Shown: piece by piece, positions 9,738-24,700 of the stretch
How positions within the stretch are numbered: position 1 is the first letter of the stretch
Layout of the letters: each line of letters opens with the position of its first letter
DNA from: Chelonoidis abingdonii
Lineage: Eukaryota > Chordata > Testudines > Testudinidae
Length of the DNA stretch: 64,000 nt
Reading direction: 5' to 3'
Assembly: GCF_003597395.2 (NCBI RefSeq)
Contig: NC_133774.1
Location: 50,320,680-50,384,679 of the forward strand
Position numbers and translations under genes: made by a program
The notes under the pieces: model-generated
Seen by the model: only the letters and a program-made list of their open reading frames with translations
What the model was told of the DNA's origin: nothing
Databases searched by the model: none

Positions 9738-12700
9738 CTGTATGACAGAAAACAAGGAAAACATGTAGCTAACTACTTCATCTTTGCCTAACAACGTAAG
9801 TCCCCTTCTTCTACTAGCTGCCAGTAAGGGTGAAATTCATAACAAATGCCCACTTTATTCATCAAGTGCTAGGATGAACACATTAAGCCATTTGTATTGT
9901 ATAAGAATAATCAGCAAGAGTCTGCTAAATAATGTCTCAACTCCGTTCATAACACAAGAAAACCAAACAATGTTTGCCAAACGGGAAATAACAAAGGGCC
10001 AGATCCAGGGAGGAGCTGAGCTTTTGCTGCTCACTTTGAAGGGGTTAAACTCTGTCCGTCTGCTCAACATTGGACCATGACATTTAGAAAGAATGAGCAG
10101 AAATGGCAAGACAACCACTCCAGTTGCAAATTCATAGAGGCTTTTAAAAAGTCATCAGTCTTTTCTTTTCAAGCAGATCTTAAGTGTCATTCTTTCAACA
10201 GGCAGAGAGAGTTTGTTAATACATGAGGCCACCACTGAGACAGCCTTCGGGGACAAAGACTGAATCTGAGCCATAGCAATGAGGAACTTATAGATTTTAG
10301 TTAAAGGAATGGGAAGCAGGAACTTGATACTGGAGGCTGCCTAGATCACTCTGGTGTTCTTCTCTGTCCACCACAGTCTGTTAGCATTTCTCTCACCAAT
10401 TAGAACATTCAAATAGACACCCTCATCCTCTCCATAACAGCTGATGGGCAGACTCTTTTTTGTCATCCCTTTTAGTAAGTCCTGCCCAGTGAGCCAAAGT
10501 GCATTGGAAACTGAAAAAATCTTCAGCTGCACCAGCGCTCAGACTGGTAAGTATACAGATTCAGTCACATTCACACTGCTTTCACCAGGGTTAGATCAAA
10601 TAGAGAGGTGAGTGGGAGGAGGCACCCACTTGCCTCTCACTTTGAGCGCTAGCCAGTGCTGAGCCTCAGCTGTGGCTGGTCAGGGACATACGTGGTTTTC
10701 TGCCAACTTTTCGCTCTCTGGCCCCCAACTCCCAGGATTGTTGGGTGGGAGGGGGAAAGGCAATTTGATTCCCTTCATAGCTCAGAACAGTCTCAGGGAT
10801 TCTGCAAATTGTATCAACTGACAATGGCCCCCACCAGGCTATTATACCATCAGGGTTCACTGGCCTGAAGCACAACTGCTCCTGCCCACACCTAAGATGC
10901 TCTTTGTGAGAGAGGGTGACACAGAGGAGATTTTATACCCAACAGGGAAAGCCCCAGTTGCTCACTTGAGCCAGCACTGTTGCAAAGGGACTGGAGCAAC
11001 TGTTGAGGATCTGTCCCTTAGAAGTTTCTAGACAGTCTGCACCCCACACATGGATATAGCCTTCCTCTGAGAAACAAAGGGGTTGTCTTGTTCCAGAAAA
11101 CTAAACATTTCCCCAACTATTTAATGGGAAAGCAGAAGTGGCAGAGTAAAATGTGGACATGATGATTCTTTCTATTCCCCACGTTAATACCCATGGGCCG
11201 AGTGTCATTCTGCAGTGCTCCCAGCCTATGGGAAACCCTTGGATGCTCCTAAAGCTAGGTTCCATACACACCAACTCAACAAGTTGCCAAATGAAGTATC
11301 AGACTTGTCTCAGAAAACACTTTCTGCAATTTCAGCATCTTAAGTGTAGGTCACCATAATGGTATAGAGTGGCTTAGGGTAAAATTATTGAAGGGAAATC
11401 ATGTACCTCACTGCTCCCTGAAGATGGAAATGCTGCAGGCAGACTGCTCTGGCGGCTGTGTTTCCAGTGCCACAATATCTTTTGTTGCATCTTCACGTTG
11501 TCTCTTTCCTTTTCCACCATCCTCTGGCCCTCTCTAAGCCTTTCTAGGTTCTGCTGGAACTCTTGCAGCTGAAGCTCCAGTTCTCCTTGGTTCCGGTGAA
11601 GAAGCTCTTCCTGACACAGGCAATCTCTCTCCCTCTCCTGCAGCTGATTCTCTCTTATCCCCTGCTCCCGTTGCTGCTGGTCACACTCACGGGACCAGCG
11701 CTGCTGCTCCTGTTGAAACTGTTGCTGAAGTTTGTGTATATTTGCCAGTTCTTCCCTTTGTTTTTCCAAATTTCGGTATTTTTCCTGGTCTAGCAGTAAG
11801 TTTCCACAAGAACTGTGACCCCGATTGGTCCTTTCATGCTCTTGCAGTAGTATCTTATGGATCTCCACATGACTGTCCTGAATGGTTAAGGCTGCCTAGT
11901 AACCAAAACCAAATATTAATTTCCACCTGGTTTTGAATTATTTTTAATAAACATTATGTAAAAATATTACTATTTTTCTTAAGCATCAACACTCAAGTGC
12001 TTCTTTCGAGTTTATTCATCATAACATAAGAACAGCCATGCTGGGTCAGACCAAAGGTCCATCTAGCTCAGTATCCTGTCTTCTGACAGTGGCCAATGGC
12101 AGGTGCCCCAGATGGAATGAACAGAGCAGGTAATCATCAAGGGATCCATCCCCAATAGCCCATTCCCAGCTTCTGGCAAACAGAGGCTAGAGACACCATC
12201 CCCGCCCATCCTGGCTATTAGCCATTGATGGACCTATCCTCCATTAATTTATCTAGTTCCTTTCTGAACCCTGTTATAGTCTTGGTCTTCACAATATCTT
12301 CTGGCAAAGAGTTCCACCGGCTGACTGTGCATTGTGTGAAGAAATACCTCCTTTTGTTTGTTTTAAACCTGCTGCCTACTAAAAGTACAGAATTCTGTAT
12401 TCATGCATGTTCTGAGAAACATTTTGTAATAAATTGAATCATTTCACTTTTTTTCATGGAGTTTCTGGTTAGTGATGAATATTATCATCTAATTTTTATA
12501 TTACAGCCATGTCCAGAAACCCAAATTAGGATCAGGGCCTCATTGTTCTAGATGCTGTATTGTAATAACAACAATAGAGAGAAAGAACTTATGGAGATAA
12601 ACCTGAAATGAAGCTTTTCATTAGCAGATTTCAAAGAGCCTTATAAAAGGAGGTCAGTATCTTCAACCCCATTTTAGAGATAGAGAAACTGATTCACAGA

Positions 12701-15700
12701 GTCACAGACTTGCCCAAGGTGGCCCAGCAGGCCACTGGCAGAGTGAGGAATAGACCCCAGGCCTCCTGAGTCCCAGTCAGGTGCTCTATCCATGAGGCCA
12801 CATAATCCTAGTCCCAAAAGAGTTCACAGAGAAAAAGGATGGTTCAATGGTTAGGGCATTAGCCTATAAATTGGGAGATCTGGCTTCAAGTCCCTGCTCT
12901 GTCACAGAATTCCCGTGTGACCTTGGGCAAGTCACTTATCCTCTCTGTGCCTCAGTTCTCTCATTGTAAAATGGGGACCTACAGCACTTCATATCTCACA
13001 GGGGTGTTGTGAGGCTAACTACATTAATGACTGTGTGATGCTCAGCTACTACATGGATGAGGTCCACATAAGTACATAGCTGAAAAAAGCCCTGTTTATT
13101 TTGTTATAGAGTAACTTCTTCTTTCACTAAGAGCTGTACTTCAGCAGTTAAGCAACAGCCTGTGTTGGGGCTGGAGCTGCTGAGGGAATCCATTCCAGCA
13201 GGAGTCACCTGAGGCTTCCAAATGACTCCATTATAATTCCTCTAAGGTTGCCGCGGAAATGCACCCCAGTGCAGTGACAGTCTTTAGTTGGGTGCAGTAT
13301 GCACTTCCCAGTTTCCCTGACTCTTGCTTACTGTGTTGGCTCAGCTGCATAGCTTAGTTTGGAAGATGGGGACGGCCATGCTTCTCTCTCCTGGCTCCTC
13401 CCTGTGGCTGCTACTACAACAGAAGTAAACTATAACAGTTCTTAACATGAGGGAGTGATTATGGCTGGCCCCTGTGCAGAAATTTAAGGGGTGGCAAGAT
13501 CACAGTGCCCTCATCCAGGAACATTCACCCACTGCCAGGCCCAGTCTGGGTCTACAACGGTGAAGCTGTAGAAATGATAAAGTAATTAACTATCAATTTC
13601 GTATTTTGACAAAATATTGTATTTTGAAATGTTGAGAGAAGGAAATTCTTTAGCTATTAGATAAAATAGATAGATACTCTGGCAAGTGGGAAAAGATCAG
13701 TGGCTCTGCCTGCCCAGTATGCCCTAAACCATACAATAAATGACAACAGAACTGTGCTTGTATACAGGGCCCCTCATTCAAAAGTATCAGGCCTGGTCTA
13801 CGCTTAAAAATTAGATCCACCTAGCTATGTCGCTCAGGACTGAGATAAATTTTGAGCCCTGATTGCCATGGACAGGTTGACCAAACCCCCAATGTAGATA
13901 CAATTAGGTCAATGGAAGAATTCTTCCATCAACCTAGTTACTGCATCTTGGAGATATAGATTAACTACATCATCAGAAAAAGCTTTCCACTGATGCAGGA
14001 AGTGTCTACGGCCATGTAGACGCTTGTGGAGTAGACAGCTATGCCACGGTTGCATTTGTAAAGTAGATGTAGCCTCACAACACCATGTAGCCAAGCAATT
14101 ATTAGTGCCAGTCCAAATCTTTGGTCTGAAAAATTTCCCATGGGAAAAGATGGCTTTATCAAAATTTAAAAAAACATGGGAAAAAGTGTCATTTTTAATT
14201 TTCTTTTTCAATTTTTCTTCAACAAAAAAATATTTCATTTCAAAAATGTGTCATTTTGATCATAAATGTCAACATTTTGTGTTTCAAAGTTTCTGAATCA
14301 AAATTTTTTTTGGCACTTTTCCTTCCAGGAAAATTTTTGATATTTCAACATTTTGTCTTGATGTGAGATGAAAACTAATGTTGAAATATAGGATTTTTCT
14401 GTGGGATGGAAATTCCACTTTTTGACCAGTTTGGGTAATTGTACCTTGCTTACAGTTATGTGGTTAAATAATACAGCCAAGATCATACAGCTGGAATAGA
14501 ACCTAGAAGTCCAACTCCCAGTAGGTTATGCTAAGCATTAGATAAAACTGTTCAATTACTGGCTAACCAGATCACAATCTTGTTAGAAGTCAGGAATCTA
14601 TTATGCAAGAGCTAGCAGTGCAATTTACATAATCTGGAGAATGTTTTAATTTAAATATCCAAATTTTCCAAAATTCTGAATGGTATCTGGAAAGGAGATA
14701 AGGTGCAATTTGACTGATTAGTTTAGATCCTCCATCTTATTTTCTCCGCAGCCCTTTGGATTGTACACGCCTCTCTTGGAAAAAGTTTTCCAAAGAAGCA
14801 ATCTTCTGAGTTCTTGGAAGGAGAATATCATTGTAGCACAATATAAACCAACACATATTATATTGCTTTATTATTTATATGCAACAGTAAAAGGTCAATA
14901 GAATGTAACATGGTGACAGTGTCTGAAAGTAGGGCAAGATAAAGAAACTTTTTCTAAGGGGAAACATTAATAGATGTATTACTGTATGAAGTTAACAGAG
15001 TAATCACCTGTATGCTGTACAAGAGGCGGGTTAAATTCTGGATTGCTTGTACAATCTGGAAAATAAGAGAAGGATTTTCAAAACTATGAAAACTATCAAG
15101 TTTAACTAAATAATACATTCATATTTGAACTTTATACTCACCTCTGTCGGTGTGGAACGTGACAAATTCATGCATTCAACCTACAATAAATATAAATACA
15201 TATAGCTGTGAATAGCTGTTATAAACTTTGAAATAGGATATTCTAGGTAATGTTTTTTCCTAGCCCAAATACTCATATTGTTAATTCATGCAATACTAAG
15301 TCAAACGTTTTTATGTGTCATGTGACAAAAGACAGGAACAGTAATCTATGAAGACTAATAATTCACCAACACCAGAAATTACTTGGAAATCACTAGTGAT
15401 CCCAAGGACAACTGTAAAAACAAAAGTATTTCATCCAAAATTTTAATCTCCATGTGGAAAACTCCTGCAAAGAAATGGTATTTCTATTAACACTTTGTTT
15501 CCTTGACAATTTTGCAAATACAGTATCCTGATTATAATATGTACAATAGAGTGACTTGTGTTACTTACAGTCAGTTATAACAGATTTCTGAAGAACTACA
15601 AACTATGTATTAACACAGCAAGAAACCACAACAGGATTTATATTAGCAAACTAGGGTGAATGCCTTAGGTGTGTCATGAGGCATGAAGCAGAAGGGTGTG

Positions 15701-18700
15701 TGGCATTCAGCCCCCTGAAAAGTACATCAGTAGCCTACTAATATGCATCCTGTCAAGGCTTGTTGCTATTAGAGCTGGGTCATTAATTCTACATTTCATT
15801 TTTTTTCTAAGAACCTTTTTAAAATTTGGGAGTAAGGCTTTGGGCCAAGGTGGAGAAGTTACCCACAAGCCTTCTATCATGAAAAACAGCCCCTATGAGA
15901 AGGATGGGGAAAAACAAATAGAGAAGAAGCCAAACACAGTCCTTTCTAGACTACTTTGAGTATGCTTGCTATGTGATTACTGTTACACTGTTTTTGGTTA
16001 CCTGGAATATCTGGACTCTCTCTCACTTCTCTGTGACAACAGCAGCATTGTTAACAACACTTTGTGGATCAAAACTCACTGCTGAGTCTTACTTTCCATT
16101 ATAAAAAGTAAATTAGGGGCCTGATTTAGTTTTGATAACCAAAAGTGAGAACAGAAAAAGAAAGGTCACAAGCTGCTGCTGAGATTGCAGCCAAGGTCGG
16201 GGGGAAGTGGAAACATTAAACTTGATACATTTTCCCCCTTCCTTTCCCTCTTCATCTTCTGTCTTCCCTCTCCACTGTAAACATTAACTGAAAAGCTGCT
16301 CCTTTAGTGGTGCTCAGCTCTGCAGCAGATTCCCTGCTGAAGTCCCAGTGCAGCAGGAGCACTAGAAGATGGAAGAGCTGCCATCTCCCCTTCTGGGCAG
16401 GTTGCAGAGCTGAGCAGCTCTGAAGAAGGAACTGGGCTGCTTTGGTTAAAGTTTGGTTTGAGGCAGAGAAAGCGGGACAAGGAGGAGGGAAGGGGAAAGA
16501 GGAGGACAGGAGGGAATGTTGGCACAGAAAGCAGGGCAGAGAGGGATTGCTGTAAAATCCTACAGCTCTTATGTTAAATGGAGAAAGAGGAGTATCTATG
16601 GGAGGAAAGGTGACCAACCATTCCCCCTTATTTATTCTTATTAAACCTTTTGAATTCCATATAATGGGCATGAGATGGAACTGAGATCACAGCTGGGCCT
16701 GGATGGCAACTGACATCACTAAAAAGCGCCAAATGGGCCAATCAGAACATAGCATTGGACAATCCGTGCCCATGACCATCCTCTAAGAAAGGTTTGAAAG
16801 CGTCGGCTGCCCTTGAAATCCCTTCTCTCTTCTCTTGTGTATGCTCGTTCTGCCACCTCCTGGTGGCTGATTTATTACACAGCAAGAAGCTTTGGTTCCC
16901 AGCTGTTTTGCCTTGGAAGCCCAAAGTCTGCGATGGGTCTGAATGTGTCTCCTCAAACCCCAGGTGGGATTGGTGCATCTCACCTAGTTTTTGTTCATTC
17001 TCTCTCACTTTTACCCGTCTGATCTCTTTTTTAACTTTTTGTCTTTTCCCTGCCGTTTCTAAGCATTTTTATAGTGTTGCTTTCCATGTTTAATATTTTC
17101 CCCCATCTTTCTCTCTCTCTTCCACTTTCCCCCTTTTTCTGCTTCTCTGTAAAGCTCCCAGTTTGCCCCTTCTCTCTACAGGAAGGCCTTAGTTTTCACC
17201 CAATTTTGATCCCCATTCTAACTTTCTGAAAAAGCATCTTGCTGCTGCCTGAAATGTTTCCCACGTACGCTCTGTCAGGGAGAGATTTTTCAGTCCAACA
17301 GTTTGGAATTAATTGCATGAGTTGTTTAAAGAGTTAAGGGATTTTGCAATATTGGTAGTTTCTCTCATTTTGAAATTGTTCTGTTTTGTGTCACTTAAAA
17401 TTTAAAAGTGACTTGGTGTAAGAACACCAAGTCTGTTATATATGGGAGTTGGTAGTGACGTGAAAGTCACCCTGGTAAGGACAGCCAGCACAGGTCCTAT
17501 TTGTGCCATCAGAGATCTATGCCACACAGGGGCGTTCACTACCATGTGTCAGAGAGGGGAGTGGAGAGAGCCCTATTATCCTCCCAACATAGGTTGGTGT
17601 TAAGTAGCAGGTCAGGATGGATCCAGGAACCTTAACACTGCACAACTGGCACAGAGTGGCCCTGCAGCTGCTGCTCTAAGCCCACAGGCTTATAAGGCTG
17701 CCACAGTTAGCTCCAGTGACCTTCATTTAATTTAAATTTATTTATTTATTTGGGCTTAATAAAATGCACCCATCCAGTGCTGTGGGCACAGATACAGTCC
17801 TTAAATACCACGTTATTATTCTTTATTTATCTGCACTGCAGGAACCTCCAGTCTGGATTGCAGAGCCTGTTGGGGTGGGTGCTATACAAACACATAGGAA
17901 GATAGATCATTTACAGTACCTTATCCCCCATCATAGAGCCTGCCACTTCATTCACGGCATGACAAATCCTCGGACTGAAGTCACAAGATTCTTCATCTCT
18001 TTTTACTTCTGTAACTAGTGATGAAAACCCAACAAAATGTGTGGGACAGACAGAAAAATAAGAAAAATGCTAAACATTACACAGTACATTCCTTTTCTGA
18101 ACAGAGAAACAAACAGCACACTTGTGTTAAACCTACAGGATGCTGAAATTACAGATTTACATAAATTGTCCCCAACCCACATATAGATGCTGATGGGAAA
18201 TATGACTGAGAGAGAGAAGCTGGCATTTCTTCCTTTTCTGTCTCAAAAAATAAGAAATGCCCCACTTGTAAAAAAAAACCCAACACGTTATGAAATAAAT
18301 ATAGCTGGAACTTCACTGGATCAGTAGTTTTACAAGGTTCAGTACCAGAATTTTCAACTAGTTAAGAAATCTAACAATTGGAATGTTAAGCTCTGCACAT
18401 CAGCTGATTTATAGGGCCTCATGAAAATCAGCAGAAATTATTTAAAAGGGAATATATGCTTGCTATGAAATTCAACAGTAAAGACAAGATAGTGCATTTT
18501 ATACATATATGAAATATTAATGTGGACTGGAGGAAGGTACACATCAAGGCAGATCCTCACCTGGTGAAAACTATCCACTGTCTTCAATGAAGCTATGCCA
18601 ATGTACACCAGCTGAGGATCTGCTCTGCTGTATTTTTTTACTACTACTATATTGTTCTTTATTGAACCTAGACTGTTATGGATTGCAGAAGGCGGGGAAA

Positions 18701-21700
18701 CATCCTGAGACAATTAGTACTGTTATCTGGGCAAGTAAAAGTGTCACGTTTTACTTACGAGTAGGAGATTCAAATATTTCGTTGGCACTAAGTGTGTGTG
18801 TCAAGCTTGGTTCTCCAGTACTCTGCTCTGATGACCGGTTTGTGTCATTTGCTTGTGATGATGTTACAGCAACATGGAGGCTTTCAGCTGGAGAGGAAAA
18901 TATGTGTTACAGAAATCAATGAAACAAATACATTCCACATAAATAATTACAGTATTTTTGTACTGGAAAGTGATCCCCTTGGGAACTGCTGTAACATTAA
19001 CCTCAAAACCCAGATATTTACAGCACCATCAACAGCGAAAGAGATATGGGAAGGAAAATCAAAATTAAATATAGAGAGAAATAGGAGGATGTGTGTATGC
19101 TCTATTATACTTAGTTGTAAGTGACTTACCTAGGGTTCCCATGTACATTATTGTTTTTATCCTATAACCAAGAGATAATTATCTCATAAGATGCACCCTC
19201 AGAGAGGTCAGGCTCCACTATGAAAATGGAGATACATTTTTCCAGCATCTAAGTAATACCTTCTTGGCAACATATGAACTTACTTTGAACTTGGGGCTTT
19301 TCACTGTGAATCTATGTATTTCTCAGTAGACAGAATGATAACATTATACTCAGACAGTACATTTAATTAAAATATAACTGGTTTGAAATAATATTAGAAG
19401 AAAATATTCTTCCATCATGAACACCTCCAAAACATGGACAAGTTTTTTCCTATAGATTTCACCCATCATCAGTCAGAGTTTCCTTCTTTGACAGGGTTGG
19501 ATGTGGGGGGAAGCAGTAGTCGTGCTACATCTTGAGTTCAGTAAGGCTTCTGACACAGACCCGCATGAAATTCTCATAAGCAAACTATGAAAACGTGATC
19601 TAAATGAAATTACTATAAGGCAGGCACAGAACTGGTTGAAAAACCATATTCAAAGAGTAGTGATCAACTGTTCACTCTCAAATAGGGAGAACATATCTAG
19701 TGGGGTCCTGCAGAGGTCTTTTCTGGGTCTGGTACTATTCAACATTTCCATTGATGAGTTGGATAACAGAGTGGACCATTTACTTATAAAATTTGTGGAG
19801 ACCACTAAGATAGGAGAGGTTGCAAGCACCTGGAAAGGCGGGATTAGAATTTAAAATGACTTGGAGAAACTGGAGAATTGGTCTGAAATCAACAAGATGA
19901 AATTCAATAGACAAAAGTGCAGAGCACTATGCTTGGGAAGGAAAAATCAAAATGTACAACTACAAAATGGAGAATAATTGGCTAGGCAATAGTACTGCTG
20001 AAAAAGATCTGGGATTTATAGCAGATCATAAACTGAATATGAACCAACATGATGAAGTTGTGAAAAAAGCTAATATTGTTCTGTGGTGCATTGACTGTAT
20101 GCAAGACACAGGAGGTAACTGTCCCAATCTTCTTTGCATTGGTGAGGCCTCAGCTGGGTACTGTGTCCAGCTTTGGGTTCCACATTTTAAGAAAGATGTG
20201 GACAAACTGTAGAGAGACCAGAAGAGAGCAACAAAAATCTAAAAGGGTTAGAAAATCTGACTTTGAGGAAAGGTTAAAAATTGGGCATGTTTAGTCTTGA
20301 AAAAAGCAGACTGAGGGGGGACCTAATAACAGTTTTCAGATATGTCAAGGGCTGTTATAAAGGGGACAGTGATTGATTGTTCTCCATGTCCACTGAAGGC
20401 AGCACAAGTAGCAATGGGCTTAATCTGCAGCAACGGAGGTTAGAAAGCTTTTACTAATATCTAACAATAAGGGTAGTTAAGTCTGGGAATCGGCTTCCAA
20501 GGGAGGTTGTAGAATCCCCAGCACTGAAGGTTTTTATGAACAGGCTGGACCTGTCAGGAGTGGTCGAGGTTTACATGCAGAGAATCCTGTGGTTTACATG
20601 GTCTCTTTTCCAGCCCTACATTTTTATGACTCCATAAAACATGCAACCAACAGCACCATCTCCTACAGCACTAGGGTAGACATTTTTTGGAGGTCTCTTA
20701 TCCAGCTATTCACATAGCTAAAACCTGCTGAGCTTTTGAGTCCTTGCTAAACCATACCATAAAGCAATATGGCTGCAAACTAAGCGGATTTCAATGGATT
20801 ATTCACTTCAAATACCTCCCTCGGGGCCTATCTACACAATAGGAGCCGACTCTGGAGGTGCTCCAGGGCTGGAGCACCCACGGAAAAAAATTAGCGCGTG
20901 CTTAGCACCCAGCAGCAGCCAAGCTACCCTTCCCCAGCACTTCCCGCCCACTGGCGGCCCAGATGTTCAACTTCTCCCTCTTCCTCCCAGGGCATCTCAT
21001 GATGTGCAGGAGGCGTTGGGAGGGAGAGGAAGGAGTGGGGACAGGGCACACTCGGGGAAGGGGGTGGAGCTAGGCAGGGGCGGAGTGGGAGCAGGGCCTG
21101 GGGATGAGCAGGGGTTGAGCACACAAGGGGAAAGTTGGAAGCCAGCATCTGTGATCTACACACTTGATGCTTCATTTCCTTCTAGACGCTCACCTTCCCT
21201 GAGTGCTGCCGCCAACAATGAGGAAGCCTGTGGCATTTCTCCAGAGTCAGGTTTGATAAGGAGATGTGGTTCCACATGGACATCCTCAAATCCACTCATA
21301 TCTCCAAGCTCTGCGTAGATATGCAGCTTATCTTCCAAATAACTGCAGATCTGCTGGTCCTGGTTACTCAGAGATTCTATTAACCAAATTTGGACATATT
21401 ATGTTAGCAATAATACCATTCTGTTCTGAAGGTAAAGTACGCTTCCCACTCCTCCTCTTATCCATCTGCCACATTATCATTGCTAATTCAAAGCTACTAC
21501 ATACCTACAAACAAAGCCAAGGAGTGACTCAGTTTGCATGATACTTTTTGTAAACTGAAAGGGACAAGATTCATTCCATCCATGGTCTGCACTGATGAAA
21601 GCTGACCCAGATCCTGACAAAGTTCCCACAGTGGCAGAAAGTCTGACCGTTGAGGAATTCTGATGATGTAATCTTGACTACATTGTGCGGCCCCTCAGCC

Positions 21701-24700
21701 ATTTGATGCAGCCCAAAAAGTGGGCAATTCCATGAAGGAGGCCTGGCTAAGGCAGCTAGAGGAAGTGAGGATTCAGTGTATCTCTAATTAGCCTCCACCA
21801 CGAAGGTCTCAGTGGAGATCTAAAGTTGTCCTCCCCATTATGACCAAATGCACCGCAGTATTCATATCGTATATATGATTGTAATCTTTGAACAAAATTT
21901 GCCTTGTGAGGTATCAATAACTTGCAGGTCAATAATATCATGGTGAAAGGTGTCCACCAGACAAATCAGGGGAAGGAGGGGAGAAACCTGTTTTTCAAAG
22001 ACAAAATACAAGCTGGCACCTCTAGCCAGGTGTCATCAAATCTGATTGGCAATCACCCATCAAGTGGCCATTTTTTGGCAGCAAAGTGGGGGAGGGAGGG
22101 AGCAGGAATAGATCAATCTACATTTTAACAAACAACAAGACTTTTCTTTCACCACGAGACTCTTGTCTCAATCATCACAGCAGGAAGGAACTTTATCTAG
22201 GGATAACCCTCAGGAAAATGCATTTCAAAGGCTGCCTGGACTATAAAAGTGAGGGGCAAAAACACCCCCGACTTTTTCTCTCTCTCTTTTTCTCCCAAGA
22301 AGAGAAAGGAACCAGCGTTTGGATTTTATGAGTGATCCTGACATGAAAATTTGATCAGCAATATTGCTTGGAACCTGTGGTAAGAATTTTACCTTGAACC
22401 AAGACTAGTTTGTTAAGTTTTAGTTACTAGAAAGCATTTTATCTTTATTTCTCTTGCAACCATTTCTGACTTTAATACCTTGTACTTGTATTCACTTAAA
22501 ATTTCTCTCTTTGTAGTTAAACTTGTTTTATTCTTTAATCAAAACTACTCCAGTGTAGTGTTTAAACTGAATTGTTTGGTAACTGCAGTTAATATAGAAA
22601 ACTGTTGTACACTGACACCTTCCAGGAGCAACAGGCCAATAATATTGGAACTGTCCAGCAGAGGGCTGCACAATGCAGAACACACATATTTGAGGAAAGT
22701 TTGGGACTGGGAGTGTGTTGAGGTGACCCTGCAAGTGGTTACCAAGGCTGTTAGAAGCCAGAATGTGGCTGTTGTACAGCTGGCAGGCTGCAGCTACACA
22801 TAGGCAGTCAGTGTGACTTGCATGCTGTTTGGCTGTCTGTGAGCAACCCAGGTTTGGAGCTACAGCAGCAAAGCATTGTGAGGCACCCAAGGTTGCAGGG
22901 CAGGCAGTGACAACCCCTCACTGGTCTGGATTACACCCCTGGAATGTAATACTCAAATATTAGCAACTCTACCACTTGCTCTCCCCTGGAGTCAATCATC
23001 CCTGAGAGCAGCACCAAAGATGTGCAATTTGTATCTCACCGTGTCAAAAGTGCGCAGCCTAGGCCTAAATGCTGTATGTTTGGATAATATACAATGAAGT
23101 GGTGACAGATGAGTTGTTATAAAGAAATACAAATCCATGTAACTACTGAAGGTTTAGGCTATTTCGGAAATAAAGAACTATACCTGTTTAATGTCTATTT
23201 GAAAACATTTCAAACATTTCCTTGGCTTTTTCAATACTTTTTCTTGTATTGATTTCAGTAGGTCAAAATATAAAACAGGTGGATACAATGAAATATCAAA
23301 GAAATAAATAAGTCTAGGCTCAAGTCACACACCTCAAAGCACTTCCTTGCTTTACCACTTTTGAAGTTTATCTATCAATCCAACCATCCTGAAGTCATCA
23401 CTATGGTGTCTGAGCACCTGTTGTACATCCCCTTATTAGTCAGTAATCCAGATTATTTTTACACTCCTAACTCTGGCACTGGAATTTTAAGCGTAGTGTG
23501 AGAGGCACTGTACCTTGACATTTTTTAATCTTGGCTGCTTTGGCCTCAGCTATCCGTCTATCCTCATCAGATTCGCTAATTTTTCCTTCTTCCTCCGGGC
23601 AACTTTAATGTTGAAATGCAAACAAAGGCAGATAAAGTAAATCTGTATATATCACGCATACAGAAATTTTTCAGCCATAAAAAATAAAATGCAATGTTAT
23701 CAACTTCTGCTCTAACAGAGAAGCAGACCCTCTTTTAAAATATTAAGTAGTTCAAAACTAAGCTCTGTGTTTCTCTTCACCATAATAAGACTGCCCAAAA
23801 AAAAAAAAAAAAAAACTACAGCTGTGCAAATATTTCATAAAATCTTCAAACCTGGAAAATACTCAGTCCAACCTTAGTTCACTGAGATTTGCAAACTGGG
23901 CAAAGATTGAGACCACACCTACTTCTGTGGGCTAATAGTATGCCTTGACCCTTCTCTCCAATGTCTTTAAGAATGAATGGATGGCCCCCTCATAGCTGTG
24001 GTACTGCGAAGATATTTTGGGGGATTATGAGGAGCAGATTTATCTTGTCAACTAAACTTGAGGCAGCAGGCCAGCTGGCCATCCCAAGAAGATATGAGGG
24101 AGATTTCCCAAGGACATGAGAAGGTCTGGAGGTCTACATTACCCCAGAATATCATGAATGCCAAAGACAGGGACAGCGAATCTGAGCTGGCTTGCACATG
24201 AGGTCTCATAGGGAAAGGGGAAAGGTGTACAGTTTCCGACGGAAACTCAGAGAAACTTAGCTGTTTGGCCAAGTTTCACTCTGAGGTTTTGGGGTTTATG
24301 TGAGACCCCAATTGAAAGAAAAAAACCTCCATTTCACCACAGAAACATACGGGTGACTCCAGTGAGTATTTGGCAATGAACTAACATAGAATAGTGGGAG
24401 CCAGATACTGACATCAAATGAACCTGAGTCCACTTATGCCATTGCTGAATTTGGCTGTGGGGTGAAAATCCACGTGAAACAAAACCAACAAGAAAAATGG
24501 CTTGCTGAGCCCCATGCAAGCCTGAACTGACAGGGTTGGCACAGCTCTAGTGAGATACAATTCCTACCATAAGACATGCGCCTTCTTTGCATGGTAAAAA
24601 GAAATACAAACACCTTCCTGTACCTTTCGACTGCATCTTGAATCTGCCTCATCCAGTTATTGCGTTCTTCTTTAGAATTTGTATGAATCTCATACATCTC

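Noticed and set aside
12838..12910. tRNA-like sequence
   Set aside because: It is the tRNA-related head of a MIR SINE.
16252..16671. Minus-strand frame of 139 codons
   Set aside because: No recognisable domain, no splice sites that would join ARHGEF28 in phase, and an intronic position.
20794..21318. Plus-strand frame of 174 codons
   Set aside because: It runs through a known repeat and then antisense across ARHGEF28 exon 21; a shadow.
23798..23816. Run of A as a sign of a processed pseudogene
   Set aside because: No reverse-transcribed coding sequence or 3' UTR lies upstream on either strand.
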